NCBI RefSeq assembly: GCF_902491285.1 | Contig: NZ_CABUHK010000031.1 | Span: forward strand, 1 to 53,038 | DNA length: 53,038 bases | Direction: 5' to 3' | DNA from: an uncultured Bacteroides sp. | GTDB lineage: Bacteria > Bacteroidota > Bacteroidia > Bacteroidales > Bacteroidaceae | The notes under the pieces: generated by a model | Seen by the model: only the letters and a program-made list of their open reading frames with translations | What the model was told of the DNA's origin: nothing | Databases searched by the model: none | In this document: positions 33,043-42,975 of the stretch, one piece after another | Layout of the letters: each line of letters opens with the position of its first letter | Position numbering within the stretch: position 1 is the first letter of the stretch | Program-made: the position numbers and the translations under genes

Positions 33043-36000
33043 ATGAGACTTATTTATAATGAAGCATTAAACAAACGGGTACTTCCGTATCTGGAGAAAC
33101 TGACCCAAAAGAGAAGCAGCCTGGACAAAAAGACAGCCGCCTTGTTTGACATATTCATGTTATACTTTAATATGGATACCCGGTACGGCACCTATAACGA
33201 CAAGCTGGAACCTTGCATTATAAGTGTCATCAAAGAAGAAAACATCAAAAGCGTAGCCAATCTTTTCGATGGAAAACTGAGCAAACTGCTCCGTTACATA
33301 TTGGGAGATGAATATGCCCGCCTGTTCCACACCTATCTGAAACTCAAAGTACATTGCCCGTACACTCACGGCTATTCACGGCGTTCACAACGTGCCGCCA
33401 ACCCTTATCTGCACTTCAACCACGTCATAGACGCATTGACACAATTCCTGAAACTGCGCGCCACCGGCTTTACAGAACAAGCCATATTGAACGGTGGAAA
33501 TACACCGGAAGAAATAGAAGCATACAAAGACTGCATGAGCTGCGAGAACTGGATAGCCGCCCAAATAGCAGAAGGCAACAAAACAGTCATCGAATACCTG
33601 CATAACGTGCTGACCAGCGAAAATAACGCCAACCGCCTCAACCAGGGACATCTCAAGGCTATCGCAATGAGCGGATACCGCCCGTTGCTGGAACTGGAAG
33701 GAAAATTGCTGCTGGCAGCAAAACTACAAGAAGGACTCCGACAAGCTATCGTGGAAACGATGGACGAAGGATGTCCCGAAAGCTATCTTCATCTGCTTAC
33801 GGTAATTTATGAGAACGGATTGCAACGTTTTGCTTCCGTGAAACGTGGTATCGCGGTAAGTACAGGCATCGGAGAACAGGACAGCAGCGAACGTGTCACC
33901 AATAAATACATAGAACTAATCCTGCACTTCCTGAACAACCAACAACAGGCACGCAAAGCCCTTCAAAGCAAAGATACCGTCGAACTCTACCTGGCCTTAT
34001 GGAGTATCGGGTTCTATAATACAAACGACATCCAAGCACTTGCACCTGAAATTCTCAAAAACGGGGCCAAGCACCAAGTACAGACTTTCCTTTACTTCCT
34101 GCTCTGTACGCAACACTCCGGCATGAGTTATTACATCAGTAAAGAAGCTTTCGAAAAATGGCATAACGACCCGTCGGTCGTAGCAGCCATTCTCCCGCTC
34201 TATCTCACAAATTTCTATCTCAGCCGATATGGCGGACGTGAAGACCCCAAACTCACCGATTACTTTGAGAACAGGGAAGAAGCTGTGCGCCACTACGGAT
34301 ATTTAAAACAAATCTACCACTCCATCTCAGCCAAAGAAACCTATGCTCCCTATATCTTCCCTTGGGAAAGCACACAACTGACCCGTTCGGAAGTTATCCT
34401 CAAAATGGCATATATCGTCTGGATGCTGAATGATTCTGCCATGAAAGATGACCTTTGCGGCTATCTGGCATCTCTTGATTCCTATATGCGGGCAAGCTAT
34501 ATCGGCATTGCCCTGAATCCGCCTACCAGTCCGCTGCAAGAAGAATACATCCTCCAATCATTGGGCGACCGCTCATTGGACGTACGCAACGAGGCATACA
34601 AAGTATTGTCCGAAATGACCTTATCGCCCGAACAGAATCTGAAAGTAGAGGAACTGCTACGTTTCAAATACAGCGAAATGCGCATTAATGCCATCAACCT
34701 GCTTATGAAGCAACCGAAAGAAGAACTGGCAGGCAGTATCCGCCGGCTGATTACAGACAAGGTTGCCGAACGCCGCCTGGCGGGACTGGACATGATGAAG
34801 ACAATTCATAACGTAGAATTCCTGCAAGACATCTACCAGAAACTTCTTCCTGCCATCAAAGAGATTCAAAAACCAAATGCCAAAGAAAAGGTATTGATAG
34901 CGTCTTTGATTGGTGACGGAACGGAAAAGAAAGCTACACAGCACTACACCAAAGAAAACGGTTTCGGTCTGTACAATCCTGCATTGGAAGTCAGCCTGCC
35001 GGAAATCACACCGGATAAAGGGTTCTATGTCAAGAAAGCATTTGAGTTTATCAGCTACGGAAAAGCGAAACTTACTTTCGAAAGGTTGAGCAAATACATC
35101 GCCGCGCACAAAAACGATGAGTTTAAAAACGACTACGGAGAAGCACGCCTGGTAGGTAACAGCGTACTGATGAAATGGAGCAACTACGGTGGACTGAGCG
35201 GTCTTGGACTCCCGGAACTTTGGATGGATTTCTACGAACGGGAAATCGGGAGCTACGAAAAACTATTGATGATGAGTTTCATGCTTGCATCAACAGGTGT
35301 CGCCCAAGAAAACGATGACTATGACGAAGGGGATGAAGAAGACAGAAAAGCCGATATTAAATCCGCCAATAGCTTTGAACCACTTGTGAACAAGATGTAT
35401 GCAGGCTTCAGTTACCGCGGATTACAGAAAGTACTCCGGAAGTTGCCCTATTATGAGCAAATGGAAGACATCATCGATGCACTGGCATACGAGTACAGAG
35501 ACGAAACGGTTTATCAGCGAATGGCCGCCAATATGCTGCTCCAGCTAATACCATTGCTCAATACAGAGAATATCTTCCGTCAATATACAAACAAGCATAC
35601 ATGGCTCAGAGATTCAATGGAATACGGAGAAAAGGTCATTGTTTATCCGATACACAACAACAAGTTTGTGCAATTTTGGCTTGACACCCCCTGCAGACCG
35701 ATAGACGATGCCCTGTTTACCCGTTACTTCACCGTGCGCTATCAGCTATATAAACTCACCAACTATATGGAGCACACGCCCGAACTGGAAGAAACCGATT
35801 CCTATCTGCAATCCGCAGACTTTGCCCGTGCCTGGATGCTGGGGCTGATACCGGCAGAAGAAATATATCGCGAACTGACAGGACGTGTCAACTCCCCCAC
35901 ACAAATCAAGAATATCACTCTTGCGTTGAATGAAAACCGTCGTCCCAACGAAGTGGACAGAGAGCGGTTCGCCTATATCAAAGACTTCAACTTCACTTTA

Positions 36001-38103
36001 TTCCGACCATTATTGCAAAAGGCTGTCGACCGGATTCTGGATATAGAACTATCACGCGGAGACTCTGAAACGCAGGTTACCCGCCTGGCGGAAGAACTGA
36101 CCTGCGTCTATGGAGCCGAAACATTCATCCGCATCCTGCAAGCATTCGGCAAAGATACGTTCATACGCGACAGTTACAATTGGCGGAACACGAAACGGGG
36201 AGTATTGAGCAGCCTGCTTCACGTTTGCTACCCGTTGCCGGCAGACACAAGTGCCCAGCTCAAGAAACTGGCGAAACAAGCCGAAATCAGCGACGAACGG
36301 CTGGTGGAAGCCGCCATGTTCGCTCCCCAATGGATAGAACTTGCCGAACAGGCAACAGGATGGAAAGGACTGACAAGCGCAGCATACTATTTCCACGCCC
36401 ATACCAACGAGACTTGCGATGACAAGAAAAAGGCAATTATCGCCCGTTATACCCCGATTGACGTAGAAGACCTTCGGGAAGGCGCTTTCGACATCGGGTG
36501 GTTCAAAGATGCTTTCAAGACGATTGGCAAACAACGTTTTGAAGTGGTTTACAATGCCGCCAAATATATCTCATGCAGCAACAGCCACACCCGTGCCCGC
36601 AAGTTTGCCGACGCCACCAACGGTGCAGTGAAAGCAGAAGATATAAAGAAAGAAATCTCGGCCAAACGCAACAAAGACCTATTAATGAGTTACGGACTTA
36701 TCCCATTAGGGAAAAAAGCGGATAAAGAACTGTTGGAACGCTACCAATTCCTGCAAAAATTCCTGAAAGAAAGCAAGGACTTCGGAGCACAAAGACAGGA
36801 AAGCGAAAAGAAAGCAGTGGCTATCGCTTTGCAAAACCTGGCTCTCAACTCCGGTTACGGTGACGTCACCCGTCTGACCTGGAGCATGGAAACGGAACTG
36901 ATTAAAGAACTTCTCCCCTACCTGTCCCCGAAAGAGATAGACGGTGTGGAAGTCTATGTACAAATCAACGACGAAGGCAAAGCGGAGATGAAACAAGTCA
37001 AAGCCGGAAAAGAACTCAACAGCATGCCAGCCAAATTGAAGAAGCATCCGTATGTAGAAGAGCTGAAAGCGGTACACAAGAAACTGAAAGACCAACACGC
37101 CCGCTCCCGCATCATGCTGGAACAGGCTATGGAAGACTGTACGCGCTTTGAAGAAAACGAGCTCCACAAGTTGATGCAGAATCCTGTTATTTGGCCGCTA
37201 CTGAAGCATCTTGTCTTTATCAGTAACGGACAAACAGGTTTTTATACCGATGGATTACTGGTGACAGCGAATGCCGTCTGTCTCCCGCTGAAACCAAAAG
37301 ACGAATTACGCATCGCCCATCCTACCGACCTGTACACGAGCGGCGAGTGGCATACGTATCAGAAGTTCCTGTTCGACAAAGCCATCCGCCAACCTTTCAA
37401 ACAAGTGTTCCGCGAACTGTATCTACCGACTCCGGAAGAGGAAGAAGCCACACAATCCCGCCGCTATGCCGGAAACCAGATTCAACCTCAGAAAACGGTT
37501 GCCGTCCTGAAAGGACGCCGATGGGTAGCCGATTATGAAGACGGGCTTCAAAAGATATATTACAAAGAGAACATTATCGCCACTATCTACGCTATGGCAG
37601 ACTGGTTCTCTCCTGCCGATATTGAAGCCCCGACACTGGAATATGTCTGCTTCCACAACCGCAGGGACTACAAACTGATGAATATTTCAGAGATTCCGCC
37701 CGTTATCTTCTCCGAAGTGATGAGAGACGTGGATTTGGCAGTCAGTGTAGCCCATGCCGGAAGTGTCGATCCGGAAACCAGTCACTCTACCATCGAAATG
37801 CGCAGCGCATTGGTGGAACTGACGATGCCATTATTCCATCTCAACAATGTGAAAGTGGCAGGCAACTTTGCTCATATCGAAGGCAAGCTGGGAAAATATA
37901 ACATTCATTTGGGCAGTGGTGTGATTCATCAGGAAGGCGGTGCGCAAATTGCAGTTCTTCCGGTACATTCGCAGAGCCGCGGACGCCTGTTCCTGCCTTT
38001 TGTAGACGAAGACCCGAAGACTGCCGAGATATTGACAAAGATTATCTTCTTCGCAAAAGACGATAAGATAAAAGACCCGAGTATCCTGAATCAAATCAAA
38101 TAA
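33043..38103 (+). CDS. Giant DUF4132-domain protein (MolR/DUF5724-like)
   Basis: A 1686-residue cytoplasmic protein, almost wholly helical, without signal peptide or membrane helix. The middle (about 490-620) reads as HEAT-like repeats (LRFKYSEMRINAINLLMKQPKEEL, RRLITDKVAERRLAGLDMMK). An acidic linker (ENDDYDEGDEEDRK) occurs near 765. The C-terminal DUF4132 region contains LRIAHPTDLYTSGEWHTYQ followed by RQPFKQVFRELY, then a beta-rich tail with VDLAVSVAHAGSVDPETS and LGSGVIHQEGGAQIAVLPVHSQSRGRLFLPF. DUF4132 proteins have no established biochemical function. In some genomes they accompany MoxR/vWA-type systems, none of which are seen here. It is co-directional with rhomboid and the 139-residue gene, and the methionine sulfoxide reductase gene follows seven bases later. 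Confidence 0.85.
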   Translation: MRLIYNEALNKRVLPYLEKLTQKRSSLDKKTAALFDIFMLYFNMDTRYGTYNDKLEPCIISVIKEENIKSVANLFDGKLSKLLRYILGDEYARLFHTYLKLKVHCPYTHGYSRRSQRAANPYLHFNHVIDALTQFLKLRATGFTEQAILNGGNTPEEIEAYKDCMSCENWIAAQIAEGNKTVIEYLHNVLTSENNANRLNQGHLKAIAMSGYRPLLELEGKLLLAAKLQEGLRQAIVETMDEGCPESYLHLLTVIYENGLQRFASVKRGIAVSTGIGEQDSSERVTNKYIELILHFLNNQQQARKALQSKDTVELYLALWSIGFYNTNDIQALAPEILKNGAKHQVQTFLYFLLCTQHSGMSYYISKEAFEKWHNDPSVVAAILPLYLTNFYLSRYGGREDPKLTDYFENREEAVRHYGYLKQIYHSISAKETYAPYIFPWESTQLTRSEVILKMAYIVWMLNDSAMKDDLCGYLASLDSYMRASYIGIALNPPTSPLQEEYILQSLGDRSLDVRNEAYKVLSEMTLSPEQNLKVEELLRFKYSEMRINAINLLMKQPKEELAGSIRRLITDKVAERRLAGLDMMKTIHNVEFLQDIYQKLLPAIKEIQKPNAKEKVLIASLIGDGTEKKATQHYTKENGFGLYNPALEVSLPEITPDKGFYVKKAFEFISYGKAKLTFERLSKYIAAHKNDEFKNDYGEARLVGNSVLMKWSNYGGLSGLGLPELWMDFYEREIGSYEKLLMMSFMLASTGVAQENDDYDEGDEEDRKADIKSANSFEPLVNKMYAGFSYRGLQKVLRKLPYYEQMEDIIDALAYEYRDETVYQRMAANMLLQLIPLLNTENIFRQYTNKHTWLRDSMEYGEKVIVYPIHNNKFVQFWLDTPCRPIDDALFTRYFTVRYQLYKLTNYMEHTPELEETDSYLQSADFARAWMLGLIPAEEIYRELTGRVNSPTQIKNITLALNENRRPNEVDRERFAYIKDFNFTLFRPLLQKAVDRILDIELSRGDSETQVTRLAEELTCVYGAETFIRILQAFGKDTFIRDSYNWRNTKRGVLSSLLHVCYPLPADTSAQLKKLAKQAEISDERLVEAAMFAPQWIELAEQATGWKGLTSAAYYFHAHTNETCDDKKKAIIARYTPIDVEDLREGAFDIGWFKDAFKTIGKQRFEVVYNAAKYISCSNSHTRARKFADATNGAVKAEDIKKEISAKRNKDLLMSYGLIPLGKKADKELLERYQFLQKFLKESKDFGAQRQESEKKAVAIALQNLALNSGYGDVTRLTWSMETELIKELLPYLSPKEIDGVEVYVQINDEGKAEMKQVKAGKELNSMPAKLKKHPYVEELKAVHKKLKDQHARSRIMLEQAMEDCTRFEENELHKLMQNPVIWPLLKHLVFISNGQTGFYTDGLLVTANAVCLPLKPKDELRIAHPTDLYTSGEWHTYQKFLFDKAIRQPFKQVFRELYLPTPEEEEATQSRRYAGNQIQPQKTVAVLKGRRWVADYEDGLQKIYYKENIIATIYAMADWFSPADIEAPTLEYVCFHNRRDYKLMNISEIPPVIFSEVMRDVDLAVSVAHAGSVDPETSHSTIEMRSALVELTMPLFHLNNVKVAGNFAHIEGKLGKYNIHLGSGVIHQEGGAQIAVLPVHSQSRGRLFLPFVDEDPKTAEILTKIIFFAKDDKIKDPSILNQIK

Positions 38104-38110
38104 GAACAAT

Positions 38111-38581
38111 ATGGCAGAAAATTTATCAATCAGTACAGGAAGCAAAGAAGAGAAATATCGTGAGTTACTTCCACAGTTACATGCTTTAGTCAGCACGGAA
38201 ACGGATTTCATAGCCAACCTTGCCAATGTTGCAGCGGCTCTAAAACAGACTTTCGGTTTCTTTTGGGCAGGTTTTTACATAGTGAAAGGAGATGAACTCG
38301 TATTAGGTCCGTTCCAAGGGCCTATCGCTTGCACACGTATCCGTTTCGGCAGAGGAGTTTGCGGAACAGCCTGGAAAGAAGCACGTACATTGATTGTCCC
38401 TGATGTAGAGCAGTTTCCCGGACATATAGCATGCAGTTCGGATTCCAAATCGGAAATAGTAGTACCGATACTAAAACAAGGTGAAGTAATCGGAGTATTG
38501 GATATAGACAGCGATACACTGGATAGTTTCGATACAGTTGACGCACGTTATCTGGAAGAAATCTGTACATACATCGGATAA
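38111..38581 (+). CDS. Free-methionine (R)-sulfoxide reductase, GAF type
   Basis: 156 residues forming a single GAF domain. The enzyme reduces free methionine-(R)-sulfoxide and protects against oxidative damage. The three cysteines of the catalytic system are all present: Cys74 (IACTRI), Cys84 (GVCGTAW) and Cys108 (HIACSSDSKSEIVVP), with the same spacing as the characterised E. coli enzyme. FFWAGFYIVKGDELVLGPFQG is the typical opening of the pocket. It begins seven bases after the DUF4132 stop, so it can be the last gene of that transcription unit. It is convergent with the CbpM-CbpA pair. Confidence 0.92.
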   Translation: MAENLSISTGSKEEKYRELLPQLHALVSTETDFIANLANVAAALKQTFGFFWAGFYIVKGDELVLGPFQGPIACTRIRFGRGVCGTAWKEARTLIVPDVEQFPGHIACSSDSKSEIVVPILKQGEVIGVLDIDSDTLDSFDTVDARYLEEICTYIG

Positions 38582-38608
38582 CTCCATCCGTGCTGTTATC
38601 ATACAAAA

Positions 38609-38691
38609 AAACAGAGGCTCCGATTAGGTAAATCAGAGCCTCTGTTTGCTATAAATAGAGCCTCAGTTTGGTGTAAACAGAGGCTCTGTTT
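38609..38691. repeat. Array of four 17-bp palindromes with exact 22-bp period
   Basis: Units start at 38609, 38631, 38653 and 38675. The last, AAACAGAGGCTCTGTTT, is a perfect dyad around its central base, and the others carry two to three changes. Five-base spacers differ. The array fills the gap between the convergent sulfoxide reductase and CbpM genes, and its last unit runs into TTTTTCTT, so the end may also act as a terminator. Confidence 0.88.
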
Positions 38692-38694
38692 TTC

Positions 38695-39018
38695 TTACCA
38701 GTCAATCTCTTCTATTTTCCGTTCACGGTATAGCGTAAGCTGCTTACGGAGTGAGTTCATTTCATGCCTCATCTCCTCCATTCTTTCCAATAAATGATGA
38801 ATGGCATCAATACCTTCCATGTTTATGGACAAGTCATAATACATCCTGCTATATCGCTCCACATTCGGAAGTTCGGACACAAGCAGATAATGTTCATTAC
38901 CCTCGGTATGTACGTTAATCAAACCGCCCTCTTCCAGCATATCTATGAATGAAGGCTCAATATGACATTTGTGACAGTATTCACTGACAATAATTAATTC
39001 GGTCTGCATAGCACTCAT
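38695..39018 (-). CDS. CbpM-like chaperone modulator
   Basis: 107 residues. The N-terminal part resembles the MerR-like winged helix of CbpM (ELIIVSEYCHKCHIEPSFIDMLEEGGLINV), and the C-terminal part is a coiled coil (IDAIHHLLERMEEMRHEMNSLRKQLTLYRER). CbpM binds the J-domain of CbpA and restrains it. The gene follows the DnaJ-type gene by five bases on the same strand, which is the standard arrangement of the pair. A second in-frame ATG (39009, MQTEL) is possible as the start. Confidence 0.85.
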   Translation of the reverse strand: MSAMQTELIIVSEYCHKCHIEPSFIDMLEEGGLINVHTEGNEHYLLVSELPNVERYSRMYYDLSINMEGIDAIHHLLERMEEMRHEMNSLRKQLTLYRERKIEEIDW

Positions 39019-39023
39019 TCTTT

Positions 39024-39992
39024 TTAGTTCATACTCTGTAACTCGCGGAACAACTCTTTCTGTCTGTCCGTCAGGTTCGTAGGAATCTTGACAGAATAGG
39101 TCACAATCAGGTCACCGAATTGTCCTTCCTTCTTATAAACCGGGAATCCCTTGCCTTTCAGACGGACTTTCGTACCGTTTTGGGTTTCCGGTTTTATCTT
39201 CAGTTTCACTTTACCGTCCAACGTGTCCACAACCTTTTCACCACCTAGTACGGCTGTATAAAGGTCTACTTCCACATCTACGTACAAATCGTCACCCAGG
39301 CGCTTGAATACCGGATCTTCGGCTATGACGAAAGTGATATACAAGTCGCCCGCAGGTCCGCCGTTGATACCTTCGGCTCCGTAGCCTTTCAGTTTAATCA
39401 CTTGTCCGTCGGCTACACCGGCAGGGATAGTGATACGCACTTGTTTTCCATTGACAGTCAATATCTGTTTATGCGTCTGGGCAGCATCACGAAGAGACAG
39501 GTGAAGTTCGGCATTAAAGTCCTGTCCGCGGAATCCCGCAGAACCTTGTCCTCTTCCCCCCCGATGTCCACCGAACATTGATTCGAAGAAATCGGAAAAG
39601 CCACTGGCATTACCGCCGGAGAAGCCTTCGCCGTCGGAACTGTACCAATATGTTCCGTTACCGTCAGAGAATCCCTGTCCGCCACCGCCAAATCCGCCGA
39701 AACCTCCTGCACCACCAAAGCCACCGGCTTGTTGCTGCGCCCGTTTCTGTGCTTCGAATTCATCGGCATGCTTCCAATGTTCTCCGTACTCATCATACTT
39801 TTTACGTTTCTCAGGGTCACTCAGTACCTCATTGGCTTCGTTGATTTCCTGAAACTTATCCTTTGCACTCGGGTCATTGGGATTCAGGTCAGGATGATAT
39901 TTCCGGGCCAACTTACGAAAAGCCTTTTTGATATCGTCCTGAGAAGCACTTTTGTCTACTCCAAGAATCTTGTAATAATCTATATAGGCCAT
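39024..39992 (-). CDS. CbpA-type DnaJ co-chaperone
   Basis: 322 residues. The J-domain (1-68) contains the essential HPD in KYHPDLNP. A glycine/phenylalanine-rich linker follows (about 88-155), then the two C-terminal substrate-binding domains ([41 protein letters not shown], then [26 protein letters not shown]). The zinc-finger domain of DnaJ is absent, which makes this the CbpA type. It stimulates DnaK ATPase. CbpM follows directly. Confidence 0.93.
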   Translation of the reverse strand: MAYIDYYKILGVDKSASQDDIKKAFRKLARKYHPDLNPNDPSAKDKFQEINEANEVLSDPEKRKKYDEYGEHWKHADEFEAQKRAQQQAGGFGGAGGFGGFGGGGQGFSDGNGTYWYSSDGEGFSGGNASGFSDFFESMFGGHRGGRGQGSAGFRGQDFNAELHLSLRDAAQTHKQILTVNGKQVRITIPAGVADGQVIKLKGYGAEGINGGPAGDLYITFVIAEDPVFKRLGDDLYVDVEVDLYTAVLGGEKVVDTLDGKVKLKIKPETQNGTKVRLKGKGFPVYKKEGQFGDLIVTYSVKIPTNLTDRQKELFRELQSMN

Positions 39993-40085
39993 GTTTTATG
40001 AATTTAATCGTTCATACATCATACGGCAAATAACACACCAATCCCGCTTTTGGATTCAAAATTTAGCACAATTTATAATAACCGG

Positions 40086-41789
40086 CTAATAATCAATTTC
40101 CTTTTGCTCCAACATTTGGAAATCCTGCTTTTTCATACCCAAATCATCCAACGGACGGGGTTCGTTATGGTCATTCAAATAGACCCTCGGCTTCATTTGA
40201 TAAAGTGAAGCTATTACGGATTGTGAATTATCCCGGTAAGGAGTTTCTATTCCACCCAAATCCAGTATGGTCGGAAAAAAAGAGCTGCTGGAAGACACAT
40301 TCTTATCCCTATTATCCATTGCGGCTTCCCAGTGTTCAGGATAAGTCTCGCGATAACTGCCGGACATCCAAACAAGAAACGGCACATGAAGCTGATAGTA
40401 AGAAGGTACAGGCGAAGCATGAAGGAACAAATGACGGGAATCGTCGAAAATATCCTCTCCATGGTCGGAAGTATAAATCATGGCGGCGTCTGCCTGTTGT
40501 TTTTCCAGCATACGGATGATTCTTGACAGGAAAGCATCCGTGTAACGGATAGAATTATCGTAAGCGTTCACCAAGTTATTCCGGTACTTCCTTTCCGCGT
40601 CAACCGGATAATCCGGTGTGAAGAACGTGTTTTCCAAAGGATAACGTTCGCGGTAATTAAAATGAGAGCCGTAGGTATGGAGCACGATAAACTGTTTCGT
40701 AGCCCCTTTCTCCAGTTCTTGTTCCACTAATTTCAAGAGTTCGTCGTCAGACGGGTTGTAACTGTAATCAATAGAATCTTCTTTTATAAAATCATACGTA
40801 TCGGCTTCCATCCCGAAAAAATCGATAAACGAATGGTTATAACGCTGATTGGAGAAGAAAGCAGTTTGGAAACCCGCTTCTTTAAAAGCGGTGATAATCC
40901 CTTTTTGATGATAAATAGAGTCGTAGTTGCAGGCATTGACGTCCGACATCAGCATAGGTACACTTTTGTGTGTCGTATTTGATTCAGTCAGTACCTTCGG
41001 AAAAGCAATCAATCCGGTTTGCCGAGACAGCAACGGATTCGTTTCACGTTCATAACCATATAATTGCCAGTTCAGGGCACGGGACGTCTCCCCTACTACC
41101 ATCACATACACTTCCCGTTTTTCTTTCGGACGGGTAGTTTTGGCATGGAAGGTAAAGTCTTCCGACGTGTGATGATAGTTCTGTGTCAAGGCTGTCCGCT
41201 GAAAGGCAAGACCTACATTATAACAGACGTTCAGCGGATATAAATCCGATTTCAGTTCATATCCTGAATCCTGCACATAGGCTCCGGCAAGGCTGAGAAG
41301 GGAGATTCCCAAAACGATGAGTGCTCTCCTCCGTTCTCTGCGGATAAACTCTATCGAGAGTTTCCGCTTGCGGATAATTGAAATCGTTCCCAATATCAGT
41401 GCGGGAACATACAGTATGACTACGGCGATAATGGCAGGTGTCAGGTTATCAAGTAGTTCGAGCGCTTCACTCGAATTGGTAGTCACCAGGTTCAAGAACA
41501 TATCCACAGCGATGATAGACTGTCCGAACAGATAAAGCAATACGATTTGGAAAGCTCCGAAAAAGAGAAACAAGAACAAAATCCAAAGCATTTTGCCACA
41601 GTTCCTCGATAAAGTCATCAACAGGTAATAGCCTCCTAAAGGCAGCAATACATTAGTTACTTTTGCCATCACCGGCAGCGGCTCCGTAAAACAGAGGACG
41701 ATGTTAGGCACTATCAGGATAAACAGAAACAGATAAAACAAGTGTTCCTGATTTTCCAACCAATTCTTTATATTCTTAAAAAGCTTCAT
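40086..41789 (-). CDS. Lipid A-type phosphoethanolamine transferase (EptA family)
   Basis: 567 residues. Five membrane helices lie in the first approximately 172 residues. A periplasmic alkaline-phosphatase/sulfatase domain follows with the nucleophile in GETSRALNWQLYGY (Thr235), HTYGSHFNYRERYP near 357 and the metal-binding YTSDHGEDIFDD near 435. Such enzymes move phosphoethanolamine from phosphatidylethanolamine onto lipid A or other surface glycans, lowering negative charge and sensitivity to cationic peptides. The start overlaps the end of the BamA-like gene by 14 bases, so they are coupled. Lipid A as acceptor is a family inference. Confidence 0.92.
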   Translation of the reverse strand: MKLFKNIKNWLENQEHLFYLFLFILIVPNIVLCFTEPLPVMAKVTNVLLPLGGYYLLMTLSRNCGKMLWILFLFLFFGAFQIVLLYLFGQSIIAVDMFLNLVTTNSSEALELLDNLTPAIIAVVILYVPALILGTISIIRKRKLSIEFIRRERRRALIVLGISLLSLAGAYVQDSGYELKSDLYPLNVCYNVGLAFQRTALTQNYHHTSEDFTFHAKTTRPKEKREVYVMVVGETSRALNWQLYGYERETNPLLSRQTGLIAFPKVLTESNTTHKSVPMLMSDVNACNYDSIYHQKGIITAFKEAGFQTAFFSNQRYNHSFIDFFGMEADTYDFIKEDSIDYSYNPSDDELLKLVEQELEKGATKQFIVLHTYGSHFNYRERYPLENTFFTPDYPVDAERKYRNNLVNAYDNSIRYTDAFLSRIIRMLEKQQADAAMIYTSDHGEDIFDDSRHLFLHASPVPSYYQLHVPFLVWMSGSYRETYPEHWEAAMDNRDKNVSSSSSFFPTILDLGGIETPYRDNSQSVIASLYQMKPRVYLNDHNEPRPLDDLGMKKQDFQMLEQKEIDY

Positions 41790-42972
41790 TTATATTAAAG
41801 ATAAATCCGGTCTGGTGTTTACCAAAACCTAAGTCCAAACGTACATTCACTCTCTTTTTAAACTCCCAACGGTAGCCGAAACCATAGTTGGGAAGAATAT
41901 GTTTCGGGGCAAAGTCGGAGAACTTCGGAAAGATAGTCCCTGCTCCCACCCATACGGCCACTCCATTTCGTTTCCAAACGTGTTGCCGCAGTTCTATTTG
42001 CGCATCCATCGCACACTTATCGCGATAACGCCCTTCGTAGTACCCACGCATCGAATAAGAGCTTCCTAAAGTTGCCATCAATCCCCACGGGGTATCTCCG
42101 TAAGTCAGCAGTGTGTGGAATTGTCCTGCCAGCACTCCGCCTTTCCATACGGGGTGATAGTAACTGGTAGTCAGTTCGGTACTGCTGAACGCATATTTAT
42201 TGCCAAGAAAAGCAGGACTGAACCGCTGGTCCAGCCGCAGATAGTACCCCCGGTAAGCATTTGTCAGAAAATCACGTGAGTCGTAGAGAAGAGAAAGCCC
42301 GAGACTTATGTTGGTAGTCCGTGCCGCCATTCCTTCCCATAGCTCCGGCTTTTCAAAATCGCGTCCGTCGATGTAATCGAATACAGCCATCGGCCCGATA
42401 TAGAAATTCTTTGCCATACAGAACATGAAGTCCACCTTCACCTGTGCTTGGAAACGTTTATATTCACTTTCATTATCGGAATTTGCTCCGTTATCGTATC
42501 CTCTTCCCCAATAGAGACTGGGAAAAGAATAAAAATAAAGATTATAGTTCAACCGGTATTTATCCTGTGGAAACAGATGAGTTCCGCGGACTCCCAATAA
42601 ATAGAATCCCACCGTAGAGACATCTCCGTAAAGAGATACGTTTGAAGGCGGAAGAATTGTATCATTATAATCCGTACGATATAAACCAGCCGCCACCAGT
42701 CCGAGTCCGAACTTCGTATCACTGGAATAGTGAGGGCCTCCTATCACACTGAAATCGAACTTTTTATTCTTTTTTTCCTTATTGGCATCATTGAAGTAAT
42801 CAAGAAACTTCTTGAAAAAGCTGCGCTTTAGCGGAACAGAATCATTAATGGCCGTAACAGATACAGAATCTTCCGGCATTCCTATCTGAATAGAATGCGT
42901 CTGCGCACTAATAAAGGTTTGTGTCAATAATAATAGCGCAAGTAATATCAGCCTGTTCTGTCTAGTATCCAT
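41776..42972 (-). CDS. BamA/TamA-like (D15-type) outer-membrane barrel protein
   Basis: 398 residues with a signal peptide (about 1-23, LILLALLLLTQTFISAQ). A short periplasmic part without clear POTRA repeats precedes a barrel of the surface-antigen D15 type: FDFSVIGGPHYSSDTKFGLGLVAAGLYR near 73-100, ISLGLSLLYDSRDFLTNAYRGYYLRLDQRF near 222-251, LGSSYSMRGYYEGRYRDKCAMDAQIELRQHVW near 305-336 (the conserved lid-lock-like RG motif), and a C-terminal strand ending in aromatic Phe. It is the first gene of a two-gene unit with the phosphoethanolamine transferase. Roles in protein or lipid insertion are family inferences. Confidence 0.85.
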   Translation of the reverse strand: MDTRQNRLILLALLLLTQTFISAQTHSIQIGMPEDSVSVTAINDSVPLKRSFFKKFLDYFNDANKEKKNKKFDFSVIGGPHYSSDTKFGLGLVAAGLYRTDYNDTILPPSNVSLYGDVSTVGFYLLGVRGTHLFPQDKYRLNYNLYFYSFPSLYWGRGYDNGANSDNESEYKRFQAQVKVDFMFCMAKNFYIGPMAVFDYIDGRDFEKPELWEGMAARTTNISLGLSLLYDSRDFLTNAYRGYYLRLDQRFSPAFLGNKYAFSSTELTTSYYHPVWKGGVLAGQFHTLLTYGDTPWGLMATLGSSYSMRGYYEGRYRDKCAMDAQIELRQHVWKRNGVAVWVGAGTIFPKFSDFAPKHILPNYGFGYRWEFKKRVNVRLDLGFGKHQTGFIFNINEAF

Positions 42973-42975
42973 ATA

